A stretch of DNA of 64,000 nt, from assembly GCA_905178155.1 (NCBI GenBank), contig CAJINV010000002.1:12409621-12473620 (forward strand), written 5' to 3'. Under the pieces are notes generated by a model. That model was not told the origin of the DNA, searched no databases, and saw only the letters and a program-made list of their open reading frames with translations. The translations under genes and the position numbers were made by a program. Shown in pieces: positions 10,886 to 21,608 of this stretch (position 1 is the stretch's first letter; every line of letters begins with the position of its first letter). Origin of the DNA: Amoebophrya sp. A120 (taxonomy: Eukaryota > Sar > Dinophyceae > Syndiniales > Amoebophryaceae).

Positions 10886-13800
10886 CTAACCTAGGTAGAA
10901 CGTTTTGTCCTTGTTGTTTCCAGTCGCAAGACGATTCTCGTCCGTCCGTGCCGCTGGGGTGTACTGAAACGATTGATCCGAAGAGACTCTACTTTCCCGC
11001 GGGTTAGGAAGCGGCAGACCACTATCGGGCGACGGGGAGTACAAAAATTTGTTGTCCTCTTCGTCGGTAACGGTTCCTCGTGGCCTTTTCAACGGCGGCT
11101 CTTCCGCAGGATCCGCGTCAAAGCCCGCGGCGACTTCGACAACGACAGCACTCTCCCCATACAAGTATCGGATGGCCTCGTTGCGGTGTTTCTCTGCGGC
11201 CAGTTCAGCTTTTGCTAAATCGCTTTTCACTGTGGCGAGCCGCGGCGAGACCAGTGCGGGTCCGTCGCCGCTCGATCGCCGTCTCTTCATCAGGAAAGCC
11301 TGGAGTCTGGCGCGGTTTTCTGCCTGCTTTTCATCTTGCAGCATGTCCTCGTCGTCCTCTGCCTGTGGAGAAACGTGTTCATCCGACCGCTTGGTTGCTG
11401 TTCCTGCCTTTTCTTCTGGCGCGAAGAAATCTTTTACAAGACGATGCATCGGAGCATGCAGCTTCGGGAACTTCTCGAACATGCGAAGCCGGTCACCAAT
11501 TTTTTTTCGTTTTAGCGAGAGACTCGCATTCAGAGGCGCTTTCTTATTTGCCTCGTTCGCTGCGTCCATCTTCTTGTTCGGCCTTTGCACGACGTCGCTC
11601 CTGCTTGGCGACCGGTCGCGCTCCTCAAGTGCTCTTGGAAATTGGTCCGTCCGCAATTCGTTCTTCGCAAAAAGCTGTTTGCGTTTCGACGCACAGACTT
11701 TTGGCAATCCGAAGACCGTGAATTTCTGCAGTAACTCGCGCAAACTGCTAGTAGTATACGAGAGGCTGTGCGCAGCGGCAGCGCGTCCCTCGGCCCCGGC
11801 TCGCTGCCTCGCGAGAACTGGAGGCCGACCTATTCCGGCAACAATGGTGTGATACAGTCTCTTATCCGTGCCGGCTTCCCCCGCAGCTAGCAGGTAGCTC
11901 TCAAGTGTGTTTTCTGCGGCGTGGACGTACGATAGCATCTGGATTTTCTTGACTGCGGCGTGGTGGTCAGGGTTTTCGCGACCCTGCGCGACGGCTTTTC
12001 CAAACAAGTAGGTGGCGGGGGAAGTGTCCGCCTTCGTCCGCGACGCCATCTGTATCGCCCCACAGCTCGTCTGATCGAGGAAATACTTTTGCTGTATCCG
12101 GTGCAGAACATCCTTGTAGAATGACAGGGCTTCGTCCGATTGCCGCTCGTGCATCCTCGAATGCGGATGATACGCGCCCCCCCGACTGAAGAGATCCCAG
12201 TCCCGCTGCGATTCGATCCGCTCGCTCTTCTTCTCGAGCGCCGCAACGCCAAAGTCGGAGAGCTTACTTTTGAACCGCTGCACAAACGCCTTCAGGCAGT
12301 GCGAGACGCGCAGCACGTCGTCCTGCATCCACTCCCGCACGAGGCACCACAGGTGGTTTCGCAATCCAAACTTCGTGTCGATGTGCTCCGTTCCGGAGGC
12401 CGCTGCAGAATTGTTGTGGTCCCCGCCCAGGAAGGGGTCGAAGGAGCTCTCCACGACAGCTGCAGCGCCACTGGTCGCTCCTCCACCCGTCAACTTCATC
12501 GCTCTGTCCGCGGTCCACACTTCTGCAACCAGGGCCTGAACATCGGCGTCCTCCAGCAATGCAAGGTCCCAGAGCATCTCGTGTGCCGTAACCCACTTCT
12601 GCTGCTCGTACGTCGCGAACCAGCCAAGCACCTCTCTCTCCAGTTGGTAGAAGAAGTTGTCACCGACCTTGTTCTCGACCCACTTCAACGCGTTTTGCCC
12701 GGCGTTCTGGATCTCCTTCAGCGTCTTTTCCAGCAGCAAGTCGTCGTGCAACTTTTCGGATTCCCGCCAGAATTTCAGGCAGGCCAGGTTGGTGGCCTGT
12801 TGTGCGGTGTCCGTGGAGTCGAACATCAGATGCAGGGTGTCCGCGTTGAGCACCGAGGACCCCGCCACGGTCAGGTCCTGCTGGGCCGCGGAGTTGTTTC
12901 TGAAGTTGAACTCAACGCCGAACTTTTCCGCCAGCAGGTCCCGGGTATCGAGCCCGCGGTAGGCGTACTGATAATTTCGCCGTTTCTCTTCCTCGAACCT
13001 TGCGACCAATTCGTCGCGCTTTTCCAGCTCTCCGGGGAGGCAGGTGTGCGGCAGCGTCCCTGTGCTGCGGCCGAGCAGGAACCCTTTGATCTCGAGGTCT
13101 ACGCGGAAGTACTGCGTCTCCACCGTGTTCAGAAGGAAGGCCTGGCGGTTGCGCGTCATGTTCTTCTTTTTCGCCGTGGTGTCAGTCACGCCCGCATACT
13201 CGCCCTTCGACTTGATCACCGGCTCCGGGTGCAGCATCGCGTCCGGAAGCCGCGTCTTCGGGTCCAGGAACGAATCGTACAGCTGTGTATCAAAGTAGGT
13301 TTGCTCCATTTCCTGCTGGTACTCCCGCAAGCACCGGGACACCTTGGTCGTGTCTCCGAAGTCAAAGGCGAGCGTGTGTGCGGGCGGCTTCCTCTCCAGA
13401 CAGATCAACACTTCCCGATCCTGCTCTTCCAGCGTCAGACTACCGCGGCGATGGCGCTGCTTGTTCGCCGCCGCCGCCGCCGCAGCTGCGGCCGCCTTCG
13501 GGGTCAGATTCTGCTTGGTCTCTTTCTCTTTCGGGGGACTGCTCGACCTCATGATGAGAGCAGAGGAAGTTTTTGTCTTAGGATCGAAGCCCCGCGAATT
13601 AGCGTTACGCTCGAGAAATCGCTTCTGTCTTGCTTTTTCCATGTCGTATTCTTCGATGGTCTGCTTCACAGAGTGCACTAGGGTCTGGCTGCTGATTTCC
13701 TCGCCGTCCTCGAAGTTGTTGATCGCACTGTCGACCTGAAGGTCGCTCTGGTACACCGACTGGCAGACCTTCTTGCAGTAAAGGGGGAGATCGATGCAGT

Positions 13801-16800
13801 GATTGGGGGTCAGGTCGGAGTCGTGGATTTCCCTTTTGTCCGCCTCCGTCAGCATGGGCTTGTTGATTTTGTTGGGATGGCTGTCGTACAGGCCCCAGTT
13901 TTTGCGGTCCGAAAACGCGTGCATGTAGAGCCGGAGAAAGTTTTTTGGGATTGACTCCGCCCACTGTCGCCAGGTCGGCTTTACCATCGTCGTCGCGTCG
14001 GCCACCCTGTCCCAGGCTATGTAGAGCTTCTCTTCGAATAAATCTGCGTCGCCGTGATGCAACTCGTCTCCGCTCTGTGGCGCACTGCTTTTGGCGTTCA
14101 CCAGCGGAACATGCCAAACCCCCGGGTCCGGCAGAGATTCCAAATCGCGCTTGTTCAGGTGTTTCATGATCGCTTCGTGCAAGGAACGAACCCCCTGGTA
14201 ACACACTTCCCGGCGGAAATCGTGCTTGACGTCGTGCGAGGGTACGTCCGTCCGCTTTGGAGGGCGCTGGCGCTTTATCAGCGGAATCTTGGGCGCCGTC
14301 TTCTGAAAAAGCTCGTCGTGGTTCTGGATGTGTTCGCTCAACCAGTATTTCGTTCCTTTCGGTAAATTATGTTTCAATGCCGCCAGACCGTGGAGCTGCC
14401 GCGGCCGTTCTTTCTGCTGCGTGTGCCTCTTTTGCTCGTCCTCAATCTCGTTTTTGTGCGACCGTCTTTCAGGCGACTTCGATTTGCTTCGCCGCCGTGG
14501 AGATTGCGATTTCGATCGTCGCCGGGGAGACGCGGCAGCCGCCTCGTGCGTCCCTTCCTTCATTATCTCGGGAGGAGGTGCAGCCAACGATTCGGCCACG
14601 GCTTCCTTGTCAGTCTCTCTACTTCCCCGCTCGTCTTTTTCTTCGCCGGCGCTTTCCTTATTTTCCTTGCCCTCTCTGCTCTCGGCGGCTCGCTCGCGCT
14701 CGAGCCGTTGCTTTGTTTCCCGCGCGGCGCGGTCCCGGGCCTCCTGCTCCTTGCGCTCTTTCTCCTGCCGTTCACGCTCCCGCTCCTGGATGGCGCGCTC
14801 CTTTCGCTCTTTGGCCCGGGCAACGCGCTCCATTTCGATGTGGATGATGTCTTTGGTGATGGCATCCTTCTGGAACATGAAATGCATCAGCAACGCGTCC
14901 TCCGGGTGCAGAAATTTCGGCTCGGCGTCTCCAAGACTTTCCACCGCCTGCTTCCGGTCCAGGACGATCTTCTTCCGCAGCCGTGCGAGGTTTTCGTTCG
15001 CCAGAGGATCCTTGCTCCGCCGCTGCCACGGCAACCCGCCCCAAAGCAGCTCCAGTGCCACGTAAAAGAGACTCATGACGTCGTCGAGCGGCGTCGGCTC
15101 GTAGCCTTTCAGCGTGTCCAGACTCCCGTAAAGCGGCGTACCGCGGTACCGCGTCGCATCCGGCTCCTCCAACAGTTTCTTCGTTTTCTTACTTTCGTAC
15201 AGCTTCGACAGCCCAAAGTCCACGAGCATCAAACGCATGACCCGGCGGTCGGTGGTGGTGCGGAGCATCATATTCTGCGGCTTGATGTCGCAGTGAACCA
15301 GACCGGAACGGTGGACGTGGTCGAGTGCGCGCAGGCCCTGGAGCGTCAGCCAGGTCACTAGGGGCACGGAGAGGCGCTGGGCGACGCTCTTCAGGTAGCC
15401 GACCTCGAAATCACAGAGCGTCATCACGATGTACGCCGAGCCGTCTGGCTCGTTGGTGCTGCTGCGGATCAAGCGGACTACGTGGCGCGTCCCCGCGATT
15501 TTGGCGACCCGCTGCAGAAACTTGATTTCTGCGTACAACCGCGGCCGTTTACCCGCCGTCTTGCGGCTTCCCTTCTCCAGCTTCAAAGCGTGCAGCTCGC
15601 GATCGGTTATCTTGTCCATCAGTTCGCGTGGGGCGACGCGGTAAACGGCGCCAAACCCACCAATACCGATCTTGCCGCAGTTTCGCCACAGTTTGCGCAC
15701 GCCGGGCGGAATCTCCTCAAAACTAGTCAGCAGAGTATTCGAGTTCGCAGTGGACGTCTGTTGAAGTTGCGCAGACGCTGCTTTGTTCGGAGCAGGTTGC
15801 ACGTCATGTCGATCTTCGTAGAGGTACCTGTTGTATGGTGAAGGGACAGCGACCCGTTGTGCGAGGTAATTGTATTGACCGACGTACCGTACGCCTTGCA
15901 CTTGCTAGATTGATAGTATACATGACAATGACAACGTTTCGAAATCACAAAAATGCTGAAATCATTTTTTTCAAATGTATGCAACAAAAAGTAGTACGCT
16001 TCGTGTTGCTGAGCCATATCTTCCGCTCGCTTTGCCGCATCCGGATCCGCGTACAAAATTTTTTGCGGCCTGATGCTTCCTGTTGTACTAGCCGCGCCAG
16101 ATTCCGCACCGCTCTTCTTGAACATGGCTTGGTTCAGACGCGCGGCAGCACTCGCGTCGGCGTCGGCGCCCTTTGCTGCCGGAGTACCTGCAGCGGAAGC
16201 TGTGCTGGCGCCGTGTTCGTTCTGCGTCGCGCCAGATGTCGCAGTGGAAGAGCCTTGCACATTTGCCGTCGTGCTGGCCATCTGGTCCCGTTGGGTAGCG
16301 GCGCCGGAGGAGGCGCTGCCGAGCCCCACTTGCAACCCCAGCGCCGCACGAAAAGACGCGGGCTGGCTGCCACCGACGCGCGTGGCGTACTTGTTCACCT
16401 TTTGTGCTTTTGCGGTCGCCGCCGGCCGGTCAGCGGCGGTTCCCGTGGGGCCGGAGTTTCCGGTGAAAATACTCGCCGGTGCAACAGGATTGAGGTTGGT
16501 GACTTTGTTTGGCGGTGGTACAACTGGTGCACCTGTCTTGCCGGGAACTGGCGGTCTCACGACCGTAGATACACCGCGTGAAACTTTCACCGTCGCGGGC
16601 CGATCTTCGGGGTTGGGGGAATCGGATTTCAAGACGCTGGGGAAGGTCTTCAGTGCCGGAGCTGGGGTGGAAGCTGCCGACCCCGAAGTTGTTGTCTTTG
16701 CGGCAGCGGGAGCGGCTTTTGCCTTGCTTTTTGCAGCTGCTTTGCCTTTGCCTCCCTTTCCCTTTGCCGCAGATTTTGCTTTCGCAATGTCAGACTCCTT

Positions 16801-16908
16801 CACTACACCGAACCGCAGGTGTGCAGGCACGGCTTTCCCTGCCGCCGCAGCAGCGGCTTTTGCCGCTGCGGGACCGGACGGCTTCGCTTTCGCTTTCGCT
16901 GAATCCAT
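10886..16908 (-). CDS. Giant casein-kinase-1-like protein kinase
   Basis: Proposed exons are 16000..16908 and 10886..15904, giving about 1,975 residues. The long exon has no usable ATG before the kinase core, so it needs an upstream exon. The first exon begins MDSAKAKAKPSG and is Ala/Lys/Thr-rich and disordered. The only phase-consistent junction I find is a 95-nt GC-AG intron (GCGTAC to TCTAG), so the join is tentative. The kinase domain spans roughly residues 375-660: GKIGIGGFG is the glycine loop, HALKLEK carries the ATP-binding lysine, LVHCDIKPQN is the catalytic loop with HCD in place of HRD, and DFGLSK is the metal-binding motif. It most resembles the CK1/TTBK group. An Arg/Glu-rich helical and RS-like segment follows, then about 1,100 residues with no family I recognise. 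Confidence 0.82.
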
Positions 16909-18416
16909 GATATAGTGGGGGCGCCGGAAAAGTTCTTGTTGTAAGTGTAAGAGGAGCAGAATTACGAACTACTTTCTTCTACAACTATGCAGGTCGTTTG
17001 AAAAATTCGGGCCTGCGTCTGCGGAGTCTATCGGTCGCTGGGTAAAACAACGTAATTGTAGTCTGAAGCAGAAGTGGCTGCTCTTCGAGAAACAGCTAAG
17101 CAGCTGTACTAGCCTTAGAGACATTACTGTTTGTTACCAGGTCGGCAGAAAACAAAGAACCACGTAGTAATCTAATTCGATAAAAATCATATCGTCGCCT
17201 GCTAATGAACATGAACATGAAGTTATTCTCTTTGGGCAACATCTGTATCTATGTATACGTTTGATCTGCTAGTATGGCGAGCGTCGTCCGGCTCCAATTC
17301 TAAATATTTTTTCTTACAACTTTTGGACAGGAGAACGCGATTAGATGCTGATGGATGAGCAGTGCTTTTGTTTGTGCAAATCATGAAGGTCTTGTGCCGC
17401 ACGCTGACAAACGTTGATGTTGGAGGCACACGCACATCAACGCTTCCTCTTCATTGCTTAGCGTGGATCTTAGCCAGTCGCGGCTAAGACTAAGAGCTGT
17501 GAAATATATGCAACAACGCTGCAACTTGGGAACATAATGCTGCTGGCATGACAGATACGTCACTAAGTGGCTGCGTCTTCCGGCGAAATCGCTGAGCCTT
17601 GTTCCCTGGTATTTTCATTTCAAAAAGAACCAAGCTCGCAGAAAAATTTTGTAGTTTGACTTTGTTTTACATGCTTTTCGTCGTTGCCGTGGAACGAACC
17701 TACAGGGATCAACCTGATGAAGCGGGGACGTCACTCCACATCCACAACATTCCTCATCCGCAAAAATGGAAGGGAGAGAAATTTCCTCTCGTCTGTAAAG
17801 TTCATTTTGACAGGAAAATTCAATGTAGAGCAAGCTTCTTAGACAAAACATAATTAGTCAGGCGAGCTTGAAAAGCTGGAAGGAAAATTCAAAAAAAGAA
17901 GTTCACAAAAAGATATGAAATCAAATTCGAAAAACAAAAAAAGTTCGCGAAAAGTTCTAGGCAAGAGATACACATTATTTCAATTTCTCTCGCTATCTGA
18001 AGGGCATTTTAATCTTTTGGGAGGTAAGACCAAACCATCAAGCTAAAAGAGGATGAAAAATCATACAGCAATCCTTACTGTTCGCGACGAACCTAGAGCA
18101 GAAAACAAAAGCAATGAGTACTATTATATCTTTTGAGAAAGGCAAAACTTCTGCTATACCATTTTCGATCCAGATTTGTGTGAAAGCAGAAGTAGTGTAG
18201 TTTCAGTTCTCGCTGTGAGTGAGAAGCGCGGCGATCTGAATCTAAATCTAAAGCTCACTGGGGGAAAATTCTGCTTCTATTTCGTTGTTTTCTCCACAAA
18301 AATCATTCAAAATCCCTGTAATAATCCGAGCTTCGTCTTCGGTTGAAAGGAATTCTTCTTGTCCTGAACAAAACGAAACAAAATTAGTACTCAACATTGT
18401 TTGATGTAACTTCACC
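16909..18416. other. 1.5-kb intergenic spacer, no gene seen
   Basis: The spacer becomes AT-rich from about 17860 to 18410, with A-runs. Open frames are short and lie on both strands. I found no tRNA-like cloverleaf, repeat or conserved protein fragment by eye. It is the longest gene-free stretch apart from the tandem array region. Confidence 0.5.
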
Positions 18417-20672
18417 TCACCCTTCCTTCGGCGTCAAGCTGGCCCCTGACATGTCGACTTGCATTTGATGATCTTCGCCCTCGACACCCTCGATTCCCGC
18501 CGCCTCGAACAGGTCATCGGCGACAGCAGGGGTGATAGCACCCGTAGTCAGGCCACCGGACACAGTGGCGCTGCCTGCAGGAGTCAAACCATTGGTCACG
18601 ACTGTCATGCCACCATCCTGGATATTTTCACCACCTGGGGTCAGATCGAACGCCGGGGTAAGCGTTTGCCCATTTGACAGGTGCGCGGAATTCTTCGTCA
18701 TGTCGCCACCTGGTTGGAATTTCACGTCTTTCGTTCTATTGCCCTTTGCTAGTATCATGCACTTGATGCAGTGTGAAAGTGAAATCACGAGAGCGTTCGA
18801 TACACATACATCAGACGGCTAGGGCTACTACAACAGGATGGAGCATTCATTGATTCAGAGGATAAGGAATGAAAATACCAACGACATTTTGCAGGAGCGA
18901 GGCATCGAAGTCGTTACCCTCCCGCGGCTCTGGGAGGCTGAGGTTCAACATGGGTCCGCCGGTCGGCTCCTGGAGACCAAACATCTTCGAGGGATCGGGA
19001 TCCTCACCCGGATTGAACACACTCGTCAGCCCTGGCGTCGCTTCACCCTGGAGCTTGTTGACTCCTAACGGGTCCAAGTTGGGCATCGGGTCGACGGTCT
19101 GAAACAGAGAGCCCATCGGAGCCTGTTGCTCCCGCATGTGCTGCAACGCCTCCTCAGAGTTCGGAAAGATGAGGTTCGCTGTGGTGTAAAGTTGTTTTCG
19201 TTTTGCTTTCCTTTTCTTTGTTTTGATACGCATAGAAGATCCTGTATTGCAAGTAGCAGTATTTTCATCCTTGGATTGAATTTCCTGGAAATGCAGATAG
19301 AAGCCGTACGTTTCTGCGACTTGCACAACATTCAAACTCAGAGTAGCAGATCAAGTAATGCAGAAATACCTGTGTCCTTCCCGTACTGCACGGACTGGTC
19401 GTACCGGCGGATGTGGTCACCACGGATCCGCATCGTCAACAAAAGGTCCCGGACCATCACGGTTTTGCGGCGCGCGTGCTTGGCGCAGACGTTCATGTCC
19501 TCCATGTACCCGATGATGTACCGCTCGGTCGCCTCCTGAAAAAGGGTGAGCGCCTCGAGGTTGAACCGATACTTCTTCCCCTTCGCGTTGCATCCCGTCC
19601 CCTTTGTGACCTTCATCAGCACGCCCTTCGCCATGCGCATAAATGCCGCATTCGGAATCTGAAACCGCTTCGCTTCAAACGGATCCCTCCGAGCCACCTG
19701 GTGGAACAAGTCGGATTTCTTCCCCGCCAACAACGTGGCGTTGGTGTAATTTTTCGTCGAAATGTAGTCCACCTTGTCGAATGGCTTCTGGACGTGGTCC
19801 GTGTTCAAAAATGCCTTGTTCTTATTGGCGTTTCGCATCTTGATCTTCCGCCCCCGTTTGTCCACAACCCCCAGCTCCTGCAGCAACTTCCCCGTACCCA
19901 AATCATGCAAGTGGCTAGCCAGGTTCGGCGGACTGGCAAAAGGGTCCTCGCTCGGGAGAACCATTGCAGCTGCACCATCATCCCCCGGCTTCAACATCGC
20001 GTCCTCGGCCGGAACAGCGGGCGGCTCGGCAAAAAACTCGCGCAGCTCCTCAGCATCCTCTTGCGACTTGGACAGAACAGGCGCATTCTTACCTGTGGAC
20101 ATTAACAATCTATCTTTCTGTGGACCCGGTCATCATAATGGAATCAATGAATATGATCACTATACCTCTACATTTATCTCTACGGCATTCGCAGAGTGAA
20201 ACTAATCGATGGAGCATCGATCTGCACCAGCACTAGTTTACTGCCAACTCTGACATAGTGGATGCTGCACTAAAAACGTACTTTTAGTTTTACCTTTCTC
20301 TTCAGCCATATCCGCATCAAACTCGTCCTGCTTTTGCTTCTTGGCTTTCATCTTCATTTTCGTATTTCCTCCGCCGGTGACCGGACCTTCTCCGTCGTTG
20401 GCGACCGAGGCAGCACCGCGCGCACCGGTGGGTAACTTCTGCATATCCTCCTGCATGTGCAGTGCTTTTTCGTCGTCGCTGTCGAAGACCGGCTGTTTTC
20501 CCAAGCGCCGCAGTTCCGCGCGGATTTCCTTGTCGTCGTATTTCGGGGGAAACTTCGACTGCCCATCAAAAGGCGAGAAAAACAACTTGCGCGGCACCTG
20601 CGGCTCATCGGCATCCCAAAGTCCGGGGACTTCCCAGAGCGGGAATCGCGTGCCATTCACAATATGTGACAT
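18417..20672 (-). CDS. Oversized divergent histone H3-fold protein
   Basis: Four exons, 20294..20672, 19370..20092, 18879..19178 and 18417..18709, joined by three GT-AG introns that are all phase 1, give 564 residues. The histone fold lies at the end of exon 2. Residues about 303-352 contain FQEATERYIIGYMEDMNVCA followed by KHARRKTVMVRDLLLTMRIRGD, which matches H3 helix 2 through helix 3 (QEA-E-Y--G--ED-N-CA-HA-R-T-M--D--L--RIRG). A shorter helix 1-like segment (about 271-290) precedes it, with a longer, basic loop 1. Unlike canonical H3 (about 135 residues), it has a roughly 270-residue N-terminal extension without the usual lysine-rich tail, and about 210 residues after the fold, rich in Gly, Thr and Pro. 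It may be a centromeric or otherwise specialised H3. The exon joins are well supported by phase. Confidence 0.88.
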
Positions 20673-21608
20673 CGTTTTCTCTTGACTTGTCTGTGTGGCG
20701 GATTATCGGGTTTCAGATGAAAGCGAGAGACAAAGAAGAATAGATAGAGAGCCCTCTATCTGTAGTTTCTCTTGTTGTCAAAGCGGGTTTGAAATGACAA
20801 GTAATAGATGCAAAATCCTCACTAACGCCTCTTGATGATTTGGGAGTAGGAGGATATTAAGTGGATGAAGCAACGAGTTGCAAAAGCTGTAGGTACTCCA
20901 CGTATCTTCTCTGCTGTGATGTTAATCTTAATGCACTTTTGAATGAAGATTTTTGCTTGCATTTTGCTTCAGTTTTGACTCCATCACCTCTCTCGCTCGC
21001 TCGAAACAAAGTCCCCATTTTTGCACAAAAAAAAAAACCCAGATATTTGAAACTGCGCGACGAGCTGCGACATAAGAAAGCAAGAGAAGACTGTGCTGTA
21101 TTGTAGTTGGTTTTGTTTTTAGCAACAATTTACGACGACCACATCGAACACCAACTGCAATTCCAAGCAATATTCGTGTTTCTCAAAAAAAAGATATCTC
21201 GACGGCTTTTGCCTTCCGCTTTCCTTGATGTGGGGCAACTATTTATCATGCTCCGCGAAAAAAAAAAGAGAGCCGCCTCATCTCATTGGGCGGGTCGGCT
21301 TTCTTCGGGAAAAAACAAACAAAAACCAGAATAACCTGAGAATGAGGAAAAAGTTTGATAGCTAGATGCAGCATGGGATATCAAAACGCACTTCTTGATC
21401 TTGATATCCCAGATACAAAGTCCTTGTAGGAAAGACATGCTGATTTGATGGTGAAGAGTAACTTAAGAAGATGACGTCATGTTTATGACGTGATCTTCAT
21501 CTTCCATTTTTGTCAAATAAACGCAAATTAAATATGAATCCTAGACAGTGAAAAGGCAAAGATAAAGGCAAAAACACATCACACAACTAGGCTGTGCGGT
21601 AGATTACT
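20673..21608. other. Intergenic with one perfect hairpin
   Basis: No gene seen. A perfect 11-bp inverted repeat (TGGGATATCAA / TTGATATCCCA) lies at 21374..21384 and 21401..21411 with a 16-base loop, about 200 bp downstream of the STK36 stop codon. A TGACGTCA palindrome occurs near 21472. Either could be chance. Confidence 0.5.

Noticed and set aside
12140-13681. 513-residue plus-strand open frame inside the CK1-like gene
   Set aside because: It is an antisense shadow of a GC-rich coding exon, with Leu/Arg/Val-biased composition typical of antisense frames.
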